Counted from the first letter of the stretch, positions 43,301 to 52,176 are shown. The stretch: DNA of 64,000 nucleotides from Butyricimonas paravirosa (GCF_032878955.1 NZ_CP043839.1:3968001-4032000), one strand, 5' to 3'. A program made the numbers and translations. The notes: generated from the sequence alone by a model not told the origin.

Positions 43301-43507
43301 GTCATATCCGGGGTGGGTGGTTAATTGTTTGGCCAGCCCTCCTGAGATGCTGACCGTGTAAATGTCACCTTTGTACGAGAATGCGATGGTCTGACCGTTT
43401 GGAGAAATGGCCGGGTAGCGTATCCATAAAGGATGTTGCGATGTTCCGAGAGTAGGGAGCATACAAGATAGCAAAGCTACCAGTAAAAGGAATAATGGTT
43501 TTATCAT
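40337..43507 (-). CDS. Tricorn-like S41 family protease
   Basis: This 1,056-residue protein has a signal peptide (about 1-20) and WD40/TolB-like propeller blades over about 25-680, with many 'SPDGK.IAF' motifs such as 'WSPDGKQIAFQSDREGSQDI'. A PDZ-like region (about 760-860) and a C-terminal S41 domain follow, with 'YVHVEAMN' and 'EGNYSDGHGFPYGY' containing the likely catalytic serine. Tricorn-type proteases degrade oligopeptides, and in Bacteroidota they are periplasmic or envelope-bound. It is the last gene of the ECF-SusCD locus, 13 bp after the C39-like gene, which points to breakdown of imported peptides. Confidence 0.9.
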   Translation of the reverse strand: MIKPLFLLLVALLSCMLPTLGTSQHPLWIRYPAISPNGQTIAFSYKGDIYTVSISGGLAKQLTTHPGYDSHPIWSPDGKQIAFQSDREGSQDIYIMPALGGTPSQLTFQSGSEIPCCFSPDGESVYFTASNGFDKEYGQFPFPNMQQLYRVPAKGGRIERIISLPVNNVSVNQTDNLFLYHDYKGYEDAWRKHHTSSIARDIWIYNKKERKTRKLSSFKGENREPVFSPDEQDVYYLSEQSGDFNIWKMSLQHPDTTIQITFHAKNPVRSLSIAVDGTLCYSFDGEIYTIREGEKARKINISILTDQVESREILKNFTTGAQEIAVSPKGKEIAFIQRGDLFVTSVDYSTTRCITNTPSQERQIDFSPDGRSIVYAAERDGIWNIFCSTLTNPKDNAFTYATSWEEKQLTHSKEAPCFQPQYSPDGKYIAYIENRTTLKVLNLQTNKSITILDGKYNYSYVDGDQYYCWAPDSKHILASFFENGGWNNSDLALLPISETRPPINLTRSAYNDNTPKWVMKGNAIIYRSDYNGYRNHGSWGTNSDLYILFLNSTEWNNWKKTKEEREFYGQDTLKDKNAPFELEHLSDRLLRLTWSASSVGDFYLTPDGKKLYYSARSEEGYDLWVQDLQEQSTRLCLKNGGGQLIPHEASHKLFILSRGRIQVLDLNSGQNRPVTYNADFNWRPGEERHYIFEHIWKQMADKLYDPNMNNTDWQYYHDTYQRFLPHINNNYDFSEMLSEMLGELNVSHTGTRYTRQENNITGKLGAFFDEKFQEDGVKITEILHQGPLDLPQKGVKPGVIIRRINNKPIRKGQDWQHLLNRTVGERTLLTLYDPSTRNEWNVFVKPIASDHALRYNRWIAQRRSIVDSLSNGRIGYVHVEAMNTPSFRRVFSEALGMNRNKEAIIVDTRFNTGGWLHEDLLTLFSGKKYMDISPRGQHVCVEPFNKWSKPSILLVNEGNYSDGHGFPYGYRTLGLGKIIGMPIPGTMTLVWWETQQDPTLVFGIPQMGIKANNGQYLEHQQLEPDTRVENDPNKLLQGIDQQLEQAVRELLKEINQ

Positions 43508-43519
43508 ATCGGAAATGTT

Positions 43520-44542
43520 TTATTCTGAGAATATAATAATTGCATTTGTGTTGTGTTTAGACGTGGCGATGGATAGCTCTCCTGCCCGATAGTACCGGTT
43601 GTTGCCTTTGTAGGAACCGTCCGCGTATTTCAGGTTCATTCCCCAAGGATCGTTAACCTCCATCCATACCGTGCCATCCACGATTTTGTAGCCTTTAACG
43701 ACAAGAAAATGCCCGATAGTTCCGTTATAGAATTTATGGATATGGTATTCTGAGTTTCCATTCTTATCGAATGTCACGTATTGCATATCAAGACAAATAA
43801 TGATAATATGCCCGTTCTTTAGCTCGTTCGTGATTTGCGTGACGAATTTATCTTCTATTGTCTCCAAGGTTATCATGGAGGTCGTGATGCCGTGGTGGTT
43901 CAAATAGGCTTGCACGTCTTGAGGGTACCAGGGAATGGAGCCGTCGATGGTACTTTTCGGGAATTCGTTTCTTGCTTCTTCAACCGAGTAGGGGAAAGAA
44001 GGATCGGTCCATAAAGCGGCCATGACCGCACATGTCGGTCCGCAGTTGTCGTTGGAATATGGTCCCGTGTCGTGTTGTTGGAGGTAATAGCCGTTCGAGG
44101 AATTACCGTTATTGGAATGCTCCTCCGCTATAAAATAGCCGAGTCCCCAGGGGATAGAATGGTCGTTGTTGGTAATCGTCACCTTCCATTGGGACTGATC
44201 GGTTTTGTTGCCGGCTGTTATGGTGTAGGTAACGGTAGATTTGAAGTCCTGTTTACTGTTTCCGCTGATTTGTTCTTGATTATTAACCGTGGCCGTTGCT
44301 CCTTCGGAAAGGGTGAAGCGGGGGCAGAGATTGGTACCGCTTTTGATTGAAACCGGGACCTGTAAATAGATCGTTTTGTTGTCGGTGTCGATAATCCCTT
44401 CTCCCGAATAACCGTTGACGGAGAAGGTGAGCATATCGGTTCCTGATAAATCTTGAGTCTCGTTATCATCTTTATCTTGACAGGCAGAAAAGAGAAATGC
44501 TGCCGTGATGAAACTCAGGAAATATAAAGTATTCTTTTTCAT
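43520..44542 (-). CDS. C39-like cysteine peptidase lipoprotein
   Basis: This 340-residue lipoprotein (lipobox 'FLFSAC') has an N-terminal β-domain (about 30-135) of a type common in Bacteroidota surface proteins. A papain-like C39_2 domain follows: 'YYLQQHDTGPYSNDNCGPTC' with the catalytic cysteine, 'GHFLVVKGYK' with the histidine and 'EVNDPWGM' with the Asp/Asn. It probably cuts peptides at the cell surface before or during uptake by the SusCD pair encoded upstream. The 140-bp gap to the SusD gene carries no gene. Confidence 0.82.
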   Translation of the reverse strand: MKKNTLYFLSFITAAFLFSACQDKDDNETQDLSGTDMLTFSVNGYSGEGIIDTDNKTIYLQVPVSIKSGTNLCPRFTLSEGATATVNNQEQISGNSKQDFKSTVTYTITAGNKTDQSQWKVTITNNDHSIPWGLGYFIAEEHSNNGNSSNGYYLQQHDTGPYSNDNCGPTCAVMAALWTDPSFPYSVEEARNEFPKSTIDGSIPWYPQDVQAYLNHHGITTSMITLETIEDKFVTQITNELKNGHIIIICLDMQYVTFDKNGNSEYHIHKFYNGTIGHFLVVKGYKIVDGTVWMEVNDPWGMNLKYADGSYKGNNRYYRAGELSIATSKHNTNAIIIFSE

Positions 44543-44682
44543 GGGATGATTTGTTAGATCAGGTCGTTACGGATGTGTCAAGAATTCCCGGGAAGTGATT
44601 TTGTACTTCCCGGGAACCTACAATTGATGCTTTGTTTATACCGTCATCTTTGATGCCGATAACCACAATTTCGAGTGAAAGT

Positions 44683-46155
44683 TTATTCTCTGGAATATCC
44701 CGGATTCTGTTGCATATTCGGATTCATTTGGAATTGTTCTTTGGGGATAGGCAATATACACTTTGTGTAATCCCAGTTGATTTCTTCCGGGATCCCGTCT
44801 AAATGCCAACCACCTTTACGGATAATTGTCTGATTGTTACGTAGAGCATCGAAATAACGATGTCCTTCTCCAACCAGTTCTTTCCTGCGTTCTTTCAGGA
44901 CCCTGTCCAGTGTAAATTCAGCATCGCTGACAGATTTATCCGGGTTGGCACGTGAAACGATGTCGTTTAGATAGCTTAATGCCGGACTTCTGTATTCGCC
45001 TCCCGCTTTCAGTCCGGCTTCTGCTGCAATCAAATATACTTCAGAGAGCCGGAATACCATGTAATTGTTTTCAACGGAAGGAACGCCGTAAGAGGTGCCG
45101 GGATATTTCATTAGCCAGTAACGGATATTTTGTTCTATCTCTTGCCCGTTATAAACTTGATCGAGTAATTGGCAGCGTATGTCATCCGGGTCTTCGGCCA
45201 TGAGATCCACGAAGTCTTTCGTTGCAACGATGTCTGCGTATCCCCACCAGTGCATACTGTATGCGAGTCCATCACGGCCCGGGTTATCCGAGGCGGAAAA
45301 AGCGATTTCGAACAGTGATTCGCTACCGAATTTGTTGTTTAATGCGAATTGAGCGGCATAGTTGTTCCGGGGGGCCAAATAGTATTGTCGATTTTTTTCT
45401 AGTTCCGTGATCAAGTCTCGCGCCGTTTCGAAGGCCTCCTTGTTTTGTTCGCGATATAAATATACCCGGGCTAACAGGGCTTGTGCCGCGTAGGCATTGA
45501 TCTGTCCATTGTTTTTCTCGGAAGAAAGCAAGGGAATCGCTTGCTTCAATTGTTTGATAATAAAATCATAACATTCGGCGACAGTATTACGGATGGGTTG
45601 TTCCGTTAAGGAAATTGCGTGATCCAGAATAGGAACTCCCCAAGAAGCTCCTTGATCTTTTGCATACGGGTAGCCGTGGGTGCGTAATAGGTCGAAATGT
45701 GCTAGGGCGCGAATCGCTATAGCCTGCCCTTTGTAATCGTTCAATTGGTCCGGGTCGCTTTGGGCATCGGTAATTTTGTTATTATCGATAGCTTGGATGA
45801 TATTGCTGGCATTACGAATCGTGTACCACGGACGTCCCCAGAGCCCTCCGTTCCCTGTCGATTGGGTTGATTGGTCGAAAGTATACATGGTGTAGGGTGT
45901 TCTTCCTGAAATGTACAGGCATTGCATATCGTCTCCCTTTACTTCTCCGTAAAAATAGAGCGAGGCTGCATAATAGTATTGAGAAGCCATGAGTGCGTAG
46001 AGACCGTTAACAGCCGTTTGAGTTTCAGCAATTGTCGTGATTGCATTTTCAGTGACGACGGCATCGTCTGGAAATTTTGTTAAGAAATCATCCCCGCAGG
46101 ATATAAAAAGGAGGGTGATCCAAGATATAATGAATAGTCGTTTCATAATTTTCAC
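44683..46155 (-). CDS. RagB/SusD family lipoprotein
   Basis: This is a 490-residue SusD-like protein with lipobox 'LLFISCG'. TPR-like helical segments and the typical C-terminal blocks are present: 'MVFRLSEVYLIAAEAGLKAG', 'SYLNDIVSRANPD' and 'VLKERRKELVGEGHRYFDAL'. It covers the outer face of the SusC pore encoded 15 bp upstream. In this locus the linked peptidases suggest peptide rather than glycan ligands, as for RagAB. Confidence 0.95.
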   Translation of the reverse strand: MKIMKRLFIISWITLLFISCGDDFLTKFPDDAVVTENAITTIAETQTAVNGLYALMASQYYYAASLYFYGEVKGDDMQCLYISGRTPYTMYTFDQSTQSTGNGGLWGRPWYTIRNASNIIQAIDNNKITDAQSDPDQLNDYKGQAIAIRALAHFDLLRTHGYPYAKDQGASWGVPILDHAISLTEQPIRNTVAECYDFIIKQLKQAIPLLSSEKNNGQINAYAAQALLARVYLYREQNKEAFETARDLITELEKNRQYYLAPRNNYAAQFALNNKFGSESLFEIAFSASDNPGRDGLAYSMHWWGYADIVATKDFVDLMAEDPDDIRCQLLDQVYNGQEIEQNIRYWLMKYPGTSYGVPSVENNYMVFRLSEVYLIAAEAGLKAGGEYRSPALSYLNDIVSRANPDKSVSDAEFTLDRVLKERRKELVGEGHRYFDALRNNQTIIRKGGWHLDGIPEEINWDYTKCILPIPKEQFQMNPNMQQNPGYSRE

Positions 46156-46170
46156 GTTTAAAGTTTAGTT

Positions 46171-49100
46171 TTATAATCCGATCTCTATACCGAAAGCATA
46201 CGTCTTTAACGGGGGAACATTGAACTCTACGGTTCCGGTTAATTCAGGATCGTATTGGTCATAAGAAGCCCACGTCAACAAGTTGGTCCCGGAGAAATAA
46301 ACACGTGCCATCGAAAGACCAAGAACATCGGTCCAACGTTTGGGTGCGGAGATTCCTAGGGTGAAATTTTTCAATCTCAGGTGATCCGTGCTGTGTATCC
46401 CTCTGGAAGAATGCCACCAGCCACCGTACTCTTGTCCTGCCACGTATCGGGGTATGTCGGTCTTGTCTCCCGGTTTCTGCCAGCGTCTCCGTAACTCGAC
46501 GCTTTTATTTGTGTTTGCCGCGTGTCCGTCATCCTGTAATGCCCACATGGCAGCGTCGTATGAATGTCCGCCGAGCGAGAATGAGAAGTTGAAAGACAGG
46601 TCTGCGAAATAATACCGGAATGTATTTGTGAAACCTCCTGTTAGTTTCGGGTAGATATCTACCAGCGGGATGGATGCTGCGTCGTTCGGGTCATACACTT
46701 TTTCTCGTGAACGTACTCCGTCCTTCCCCTCTTGATTGGAATAATACATCGGTTTCCCGTTGTCCGGATCGACCCCGGCATATTCTCTCAAGCAAATTGT
46801 GCCATAGGAATAACCTTCTTTGCGGATGTAATAGTTGGCAGCGTAAAATTCGGATAAGTCTGCCAGTTTGATGATTTTATTTTTATTGGATGCCATGTTC
46901 AAGGCTGAGGACCACGAGAAGTTTGCCTTTTGAATATTGACGGATTTTATATCCAGCTCGAAACCTTTGTTTTCCATTTCTCCGACATTATCGAGGATCG
47001 TACCGAAGCCCGTGATTGAGTTTACTTGGCGATCTAGTAATAAATCTTTTGTCGTTCTCTTGTAGTAGTCGAATGAAATATTCACTCGATCGAATAAACT
47101 CAAATCGATGCCGAAATTCAGGGAATAGTTCTTCTCCCAACTCAGGTTATCATTGGCGATGACCGATTCTACCATGGCCGGTTTCTCGTTATATGACCAG
47201 CTCGTGGAGTAAGAACCGTAGAATCCGTACAGGGAAACGGGAATATTTCCGTTAACACCGTAAGATAATCTGATCTTGGCATCCGTTAACCACGAGGAGA
47301 GGCTCATCATGAAGTTTTCCTGCGAGATACGCCACGAGCCGGAGAGAGCCCAGAAATTGTCCCAACGATTATCTTTTTGTAAACGAGAGGAACCATCCCT
47401 ACGGAAGCTGAAACTCAAATAGTATCTTTGATTGTAGTCATAGTTTACGCTTGCAACGTAGGACAGCATGGCATCTCCCTTCTTGGTTTGGCCCACGGAT
47501 ACCGGTGTCGAGGCGTTCGATAGGGTATTGTTTTTCGTGTTCGCATAATTTTTAGCCTCTCCGAAAAGGTCATCGTGATCCCAGTGTTGTACCTCGTAGG
47601 CGATGGTCGCATCGACGTTGTGTAAACCGAACGAGTTGGAGTATGCTAACCGGGTATTCGAGTTGTACCGGATATTTTCAACCATCCACATATCTCCTTG
47701 TCCATTCATGGCAAGTCCGTCGGAACTGAGCGGGGAGAAGTAACGGAAATCTTTCGTGTAGGTGTAATCCACGTTGAATGATGTGGACAATTTGAGGCCC
47801 TTGATAATTGTGTACCCGGCTTCGAGTGATGCGAATGTTCGGGCAACCTGCGTGTAGTAATCGTTGATTGTGTTCTCGTAAAGAGGGTTTAGATTGCCGT
47901 TTAACGGGATATTCGTGTTATACGTCCCGTCCTCGTTGTAGATCGGGACAGAAGGCGTCAAGCTGTACTTGGACGTGTACATGGCACTGGAATACCACTG
48001 TCCCTCGGGCGTCGCTTTGGATTTGGTGACGGATAATAGGGCGTTCATGGCCAGATCGAAACGTTTATACGTGTTGGAAAAATTGAAATGTCCTCCCAGG
48101 CGTTCGAATCCCGAATTAATGGACACACCTTCCTGTTTGGTATAACTGATACTTCCGGCGAATTGAGTATTCGAGTTGCCACCCATTGCGGAGAAATCAT
48201 AGCTCTGCTGGTGGCCCTTGCGGAATAGCTCGTCAAACCAGTCGGAATAACCGTTTGCCGGTTTTGACGCGTAAATGTCAGCTTGTTGGTCCGCGTATTC
48301 TGCCGCGGCTTCCGGGGTAGCCCCTTCATCTAGCTGAGCATTGAGATAACCTTCCCGGATTAATTCCCGGCGTTCGTCTCCTCCCATGGTTTCCCGAAAA
48401 GTGTAAGCGAGATCAGAAATACCGTAGCTGGCTTTCAGGCTGTATGTTGTCTTCCCCTGTGATCCTTTTCTCGTGGTAATCAGAACGACCCCGTTGGCTC
48501 CCCTTGCCCCGTAAAGCGAGGCGGAAGCGGCATCTTTCAGAACCGTGATGTTTTCGATGTCGGCCGGGTTTAACGTGGAGATAAAGCCAAGTCCGCCCGT
48601 GTTCATGTCATTACTACTCATGTTGCCCGATGTGATCGGAACACCGTCCAGCACGTACAAGGGTTCATTGGATGCATTGAACGAGCCGATACCGCGGATT
48701 CTCATGCTCACGTTCGAACCGGGTTGTCCGGAGTTTGAATAGAGAGATACTCCCGGGAGATTGGCTTCCAGCATTTGGGTAACGGACACTACCGGGAGAC
48801 TTTTCATTTTATCCATGTTTACCACGGAAGCCGATCCCGTGTAGGATGATTTTTTGAAATCCCCGTATCCGGTCACGACAACTTCTTCAATGACCCGCGA
48901 GTCGTCTTCCATGATAACATTAAGTTGGTGATTTGCAGGTATCGGTAGATCTTTATCCTTCATTCCTAAGAATCTGAATTGTAAGATGTTGTCCGGGGCC
49001 GCTTTGATGGAGAAGTTCCCGTTGATGTCTGTCACCACGCCGGACGTGGTTCCTTTGATCACGATAGCAACGCCGATAATTGTTTCTCCTTTCGTGTCTT

Positions 49101-49485
49101 TCACGTTTCCCGTGACGGTAATCAATTCTTTCTTTTCTATTTTCTTTTCTAAAACAACGATCTGTTCCCCGGTGGTTTCATACGTGAAATTTGTTCCGTT
49201 GAAAATTTCGTCCAGAACGTTTTTGATCGGGGCGTTTCTGACTTGTATGGAGATGTTCTTCAATTGTTTGATCTGCTCTGTTTTGTAGAAGAACTTGTAA
49301 GAACTCTGTTGCTCTATTTTGAGGAATATGAGTGTCGCCTCGGCATTTTTCATGTTCAACGTGATGCCTTTGTCTTGCCCCATGGACGGGTAGGGGATAA
49401 TGTAGAGCATACATGTCATCCAGGAAATAAAGAATATCCTGAAAATCCTTGAGGAACGATGTCCTTGTGCTTGATTTTTTTTCAT
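46171..49485 (-). CDS. SusC/RagA TonB-dependent transporter with STN signalling domain
   Basis: This 1,104-residue outer-membrane receptor has a signal peptide (to about 36), a Secretin/TonB short N-terminal (STN) domain (about 40-110), a CarboxypepD_reg-like domain (about 118-200) and the TonB-box region 'EEVVVTGYGD'. Plug motifs 'MRIRGIGSFNASNEPLYVLD' and a 22-strand-type barrel follow. The STN domain signals to the FecR anti-sigma factor encoded just upstream, so substrate binding would induce the operon. RagA/SusC proteins of this form import oligopeptides or glycans; the peptidases downstream favour peptides. Confidence 0.96.
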   Translation of the reverse strand: MKKNQAQGHRSSRIFRIFFISWMTCMLYIIPYPSMGQDKGITLNMKNAEATLIFLKIEQQSSYKFFYKTEQIKQLKNISIQVRNAPIKNVLDEIFNGTNFTYETTGEQIVVLEKKIEKKELITVTGNVKDTKGETIIGVAIVIKGTTSGVVTDINGNFSIKAAPDNILQFRFLGMKDKDLPIPANHQLNVIMEDDSRVIEEVVVTGYGDFKKSSYTGSASVVNMDKMKSLPVVSVTQMLEANLPGVSLYSNSGQPGSNVSMRIRGIGSFNASNEPLYVLDGVPITSGNMSSNDMNTGGLGFISTLNPADIENITVLKDAASASLYGARGANGVVLITTRKGSQGKTTYSLKASYGISDLAYTFRETMGGDERRELIREGYLNAQLDEGATPEAAAEYADQQADIYASKPANGYSDWFDELFRKGHQQSYDFSAMGGNSNTQFAGSISYTKQEGVSINSGFERLGGHFNFSNTYKRFDLAMNALLSVTKSKATPEGQWYSSAMYTSKYSLTPSVPIYNEDGTYNTNIPLNGNLNPLYENTINDYYTQVARTFASLEAGYTIIKGLKLSTSFNVDYTYTKDFRYFSPLSSDGLAMNGQGDMWMVENIRYNSNTRLAYSNSFGLHNVDATIAYEVQHWDHDDLFGEAKNYANTKNNTLSNASTPVSVGQTKKGDAMLSYVASVNYDYNQRYYLSFSFRRDGSSRLQKDNRWDNFWALSGSWRISQENFMMSLSSWLTDAKIRLSYGVNGNIPVSLYGFYGSYSTSWSYNEKPAMVESVIANDNLSWEKNYSLNFGIDLSLFDRVNISFDYYKRTTKDLLLDRQVNSITGFGTILDNVGEMENKGFELDIKSVNIQKANFSWSSALNMASNKNKIIKLADLSEFYAANYYIRKEGYSYGTICLREYAGVDPDNGKPMYYSNQEGKDGVRSREKVYDPNDAASIPLVDIYPKLTGGFTNTFRYYFADLSFNFSFSLGGHSYDAAMWALQDDGHAANTNKSVELRRRWQKPGDKTDIPRYVAGQEYGGWWHSSRGIHSTDHLRLKNFTLGISAPKRWTDVLGLSMARVYFSGTNLLTWASYDQYDPELTGTVEFNVPPLKTYAFGIEIGL

Positions 49486-49520
49486 AGGCTTGTCATTTTG
49501 TTAGTTTGTATTTGTGGATT

Positions 49521-50765
49521 TTATTTCGGATGAATAAAAATGGTATCTTGTTTTATGGTATAAGTGATATTGGCGCTTAATGAGATGATGTGCATGGCCT
49601 CTTGAATGTCTTCCCGATGGAATTTACCATTGAAACGATCGGAGGAATCGATCGAGGCGTTGTTGACAAATGTGATGCCATACCATCGAGATAGTTTGTC
49701 CAGCATTTCGTTAAAATTTTGATTGTCCAAGCGGAGAATGCCGTCTTTCCATTGGGTCATTAACTTGGCATCAATGTCCGTGATCGACATTTTTTGTTGT
49801 AGGGTATCTAGCGTGAGTTGCTGGTCCGCGTGGAGAATGGCTTTTCTATGATAAGCGGTTGCTTGAATACATCCCTCGACAAGGATTATACTGGTTTCTG
49901 CCATATCTGGGTAAGAGCATATATCGAAAGAGGTTCCGAGAACTCGTGTTTCCAAGTTACGACTCTTGACGATAAACGGATGAAGTGAGTCTTTTTGCAC
50001 CTCGAAATAGGCTTGTCCCGTGAGTTGCACGACTCGCTCTTTGCCCACGAAGTTCACGGGGAATATCAAGGAACTTTCGGAGTTTAACCATACTTTGGTT
50101 CCATCCGCTAACGTGATATTGAATCGCTCCCCGCGAGGAATATTTAACGTGTTGTAAATTTCTTGAGTGGCAACGCTATTATTTTTCTGGTATCTTATCT
50201 GGCGATCTCCGGATCGGTGTAATTGTGTTCCATCTTTTTCTTGAAGAGTCGTATCTGTGGTAATCAGGTTAATTATCGAACCGTCTGCACGTATAAGTGT
50301 AGGAGATTGGAAATGTTGTATTTGTGCGGAAGGTAATGGCTGTACGGGCGATTCCTGTTGAGTGGCAAGATAATACCCGATAGATAGAGAAAAAATGATG
50401 ATCGCTGCATATTTGGGAATTTGGCGAAGATAGTTGTGGCGTTTCCCGTGTGGCGTCGATAAAATGTATTTTTGATATTGCCGGAATGCCTTTGCTTTTT
50501 CCTGTGCGGAAATAGATGCGTGGGTGGTTGCGTTCCAAAGCTGTTTGAACTGTTGGAAATATTTCTCGTGTGAATCATCCTTGATCCATTCTTTAAATGT
50601 CAAAAATTCTTCGGGGGATGCCGTGTCATTCAGTATATTAAATAGCATATCCTCGATGGAGTTTTGCGTCCCAAAGTCGTTCGTTGGGGAAGGCCTTGAT
50701 GATTTGTCAGGGGTAGATTTTTGATCGAAATCACCATTTTTTATATTATTGTCTTTGTCGTGCAT
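49521..50765 (-). CDS. FecR family anti-sigma factor
   Basis: This 414-residue protein has an N-terminal cytoplasmic segment with 'FLTFKEWIKDDSHEKYFQQF', one membrane helix ('YAAIIIFSLSIGYYLA', about 130-146), a FecR domain ('TLNIPRGERFNITLADGTKV', 'PFIVKSRNLETRVLGTSFDI') and a DUF4974-type C-terminus ('KLSRWYGITFVNN'). It would hold the ECF sigma factor encoded upstream and release it when the SusC STN domain reports substrate. The N-terminal 40 residues are unusually polar and acidic. Confidence 0.93.
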   Translation of the reverse strand: MHDKDNNIKNGDFDQKSTPDKSSRPSPTNDFGTQNSIEDMLFNILNDTASPEEFLTFKEWIKDDSHEKYFQQFKQLWNATTHASISAQEKAKAFRQYQKYILSTPHGKRHNYLRQIPKYAAIIIFSLSIGYYLATQQESPVQPLPSAQIQHFQSPTLIRADGSIINLITTDTTLQEKDGTQLHRSGDRQIRYQKNNSVATQEIYNTLNIPRGERFNITLADGTKVWLNSESSLIFPVNFVGKERVVQLTGQAYFEVQKDSLHPFIVKSRNLETRVLGTSFDICSYPDMAETSIILVEGCIQATAYHRKAILHADQQLTLDTLQQKMSITDIDAKLMTQWKDGILRLDNQNFNEMLDKLSRWYGITFVNNASIDSSDRFNGKFHREDIQEAMHIISLSANITYTIKQDTIFIHPK

Positions 50766-50871
50766 AACTGAAATTTTAAAGAAATCTATGAATCACCCAT
50801 AATGCCGATTCATTAATGAGTCATTTAACGATATGACGCATTGAATTTCAGTATCCCCCAAAAAATAATAG

Positions 50872-51465
50872 TTAAAAATGTTTAAAGAAAAGAATGGCTA
50901 CGAGTAACCATTCAAGCTCTTTACGTAGGCGGGCAAGAGCAATTGTTAATTGGTTCTCAATTGTTTTCGTGGATAGATTTAATTGTCGGGCAATTTCTTG
51001 ATGCGATTTGTGTTCGATCCTGCTAAGAATAAAAATTTCTTTACAACGGGGTGGGAGCTGGTCTATTGCTTCGTTGATAAAATGGTTTATATCTTTGTTT
51101 ATTAATTCTAGTTCGGATTCCGGTGTTTGAATCAGTTCTTGGAAATAAATGTCTAGCATGGAATGTTCGATATATTTTTGAATCACCGCTTGGTGGCGTA
51201 TAGAACTGATACATTTGGTGTAAACCATTTTATACAGGTAGGAATGCAGGGAGGTTTTTATATTTAGGTCAGAGTGCTTATCCCATAGTTGAAAGAATAT
51301 GTCTTGAATAATATCTTTGGCCGCATCCCGGTCATGTAGTAAACGGTAGGCATAGTCTACTAACGGAATGTAATATTGATTAAAAAGAGTTTCAAAGCTC
51401 TTTTTATCTCCATGTTGGAGTTGAAGGATATAGATTGATTCCGGCTGTTCAGTATGCTCCCGCAT
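50872..51465 (-). CDS. ECF sigma factor of the SusCD/FecR locus
   Basis: This 197-residue sigma-70 family protein has region 2 'LFNQYYIPLVDYAYRLLHDR' to 'DIIQDIFFQLWDK', and region 4 'LPPRCKEIFILSRIEHKSHQ' to 'EIARQLNLSTKTIENQLTIA'. It is the first gene of the locus, followed by FecR, SusC and SusD, a standard trans-envelope signalling arrangement in Bacteroidota. A TATATTTG box lies upstream on the same strand. Confidence 0.95.
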   Translation of the reverse strand: MREHTEQPESIYILQLQHGDKKSFETLFNQYYIPLVDYAYRLLHDRDAAKDIIQDIFFQLWDKHSDLNIKTSLHSYLYKMVYTKCISSIRHQAVIQKYIEHSMLDIYFQELIQTPESELELINKDINHFINEAIDQLPPRCKEIFILSRIEHKSHQEIARQLNLSTKTIENQLTIALARLRKELEWLLVAILFFKHF

Positions 51466-51490
51466 CTTGATTTATATATTAGGTTGGATA

Positions 51491-51498
51491 CAAATATA
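51491..51498 (-). promoter_or_regulatory. -7 box upstream of the ECF sigma gene
   Basis: TATATTTG on the minus strand, 26 bp before the ATG at 51,465; no clear -33 box. Confidence 0.4.
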
Positions 51499-51622
51499 CT
51501 AAAATTTGATAATAATGAGTAAATAATTAAGTTGTAATGAAAAATGAAGGGGAAATAAGTATTCCTAGGTAGCATCATTCCGATCGGACCTCTGTACAGT
51601 AGAAAGTTCCTTTGAAGTTCCC

Positions 51623-51665
51623 TGTAGTTTCCTGAAATCGAGTAAACCAATTTCAGGAAACTACA
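51623..51665. repeat. Perfect 16-bp inverted repeat
   Basis: TGTAGTTTCCTGAAAT (51,623-51,638) and ATTTCAGGAAACTACA (51,650-51,665) around an 11-nt loop. No T-run follows on either side, so it is not an ordinary terminator. It lies in the 583-bp gene-free region between the sigma gene and tRNA-Gly. Confidence 0.75.
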
Positions 51666-51729
51666 ATGCACGAATTTATTTTGTTTAGCCTTCCAGTTTA
51701 TGTAGAGAACTAGGCGTAATCTAACCGTG

Positions 51730-51883
51730 AAGTAATCGAGAAACTACCTCTCGTTCGTTGCTTATTCAGAGCTTAAGCGGAGTTTATTCTATCCGGGCTG
51801 CATGAGCCACGAGTAAGCTCTGAATCAGTTTCGAAAAAGAGGAACCTTCTCTCTTCATTCTCGGTAGGATTACCATTACTTCT
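51730..51883. other. Nested inverted repeats, possible structured RNA or recombination end
   Basis: AAGTAAT (51,730-51,736) with ATTACTT (51,877-51,883) encloses CGAGA/TCTCG and a 12-bp stem ATTCAGAGCTTA (51,764-51,775) / TAAGCTCTGAAT (51,814-51,825), which itself holds GGCT/AGCC. No promoter or ORF is clear. The region adjoins arm-site-like repeats and tRNA-Gly, so it may be the remnant of an island end. Confidence 0.4.
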
Positions 51884-51922
51884 TTTATTTTAATGCTCAC
51901 ATGGGGAGCCGGATAATGATTT

Positions 51923-51977
51923 GGTTTACATCTTGGTTTACATGGGGGGGGGATTTTGCTTACATCATTGCTTACAT
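51923..51977. repeat. Two arm-site-like repeats left of tRNA-Gly
   Basis: GGTTTACATCTTGGTTTACAT (51,923-51,943, 21 bp, described as two GGTTTACAT at 12-bp period) and GCTTACATCATTGCTTACAT (51,958-51,977). The same 8-mer-times-two at 12-bp period design is seen in the arm sites of island 1. Confidence 0.6.
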
Positions 51978-52014
51978 GAGGGGGTAAAAACCATGAAAAT
52001 GGCCAGAAATGAAA

Positions 52015-52040
52015 AAAGCACTTACTTTCGTAAGTGCTTT
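52015..52040 (-). terminator. Terminator of tRNA-Gly
   Basis: On the minus strand AAAGCACTTAC / GTAAGTGCTTT with GAAA tetraloop, followed by TTT; 9 bp past the tRNA 3' end. Confidence 0.85.
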
Positions 52041-52048
52041 AAAATGAG

Positions 52049-52121
52049 AGCGGAAAACGGGACTCAAACCCGCGACCCCCAGCTTGGAAGGCTAGTGCTC
52101 TATCGACTGAGCTATTTCCGC
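52049..52121 (-). tRNA. tRNA-Gly(UCC)
   Basis: Read on the minus strand it starts GCGGAAA and ends TTTTCCGC plus discriminator T. The anticodon loop is CTTCCAA between CTAGC and GCTGG, so the anticodon is UCC. CCA is not encoded. It marks the border between host DNA and island 2. Confidence 0.95.
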
Positions 52122-52176
52122 AATCTATTTATTTATAACCACTTACAAATGAGTTAAACTTTTTTTTCCCTCTTTT

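Noticed and set aside
40337..43507. Annotation of the tricorn-like protein as a TolB-type pore component
   Set aside because: The C-terminal PDZ and S41 regions with a serine motif show that it is a protease; the propeller alone is misleading.
51921..52157. Plus-strand open frame across tRNA-Gly
   Set aside because: It covers the tRNA and its terminator on the opposite strand, so it is a shadow.
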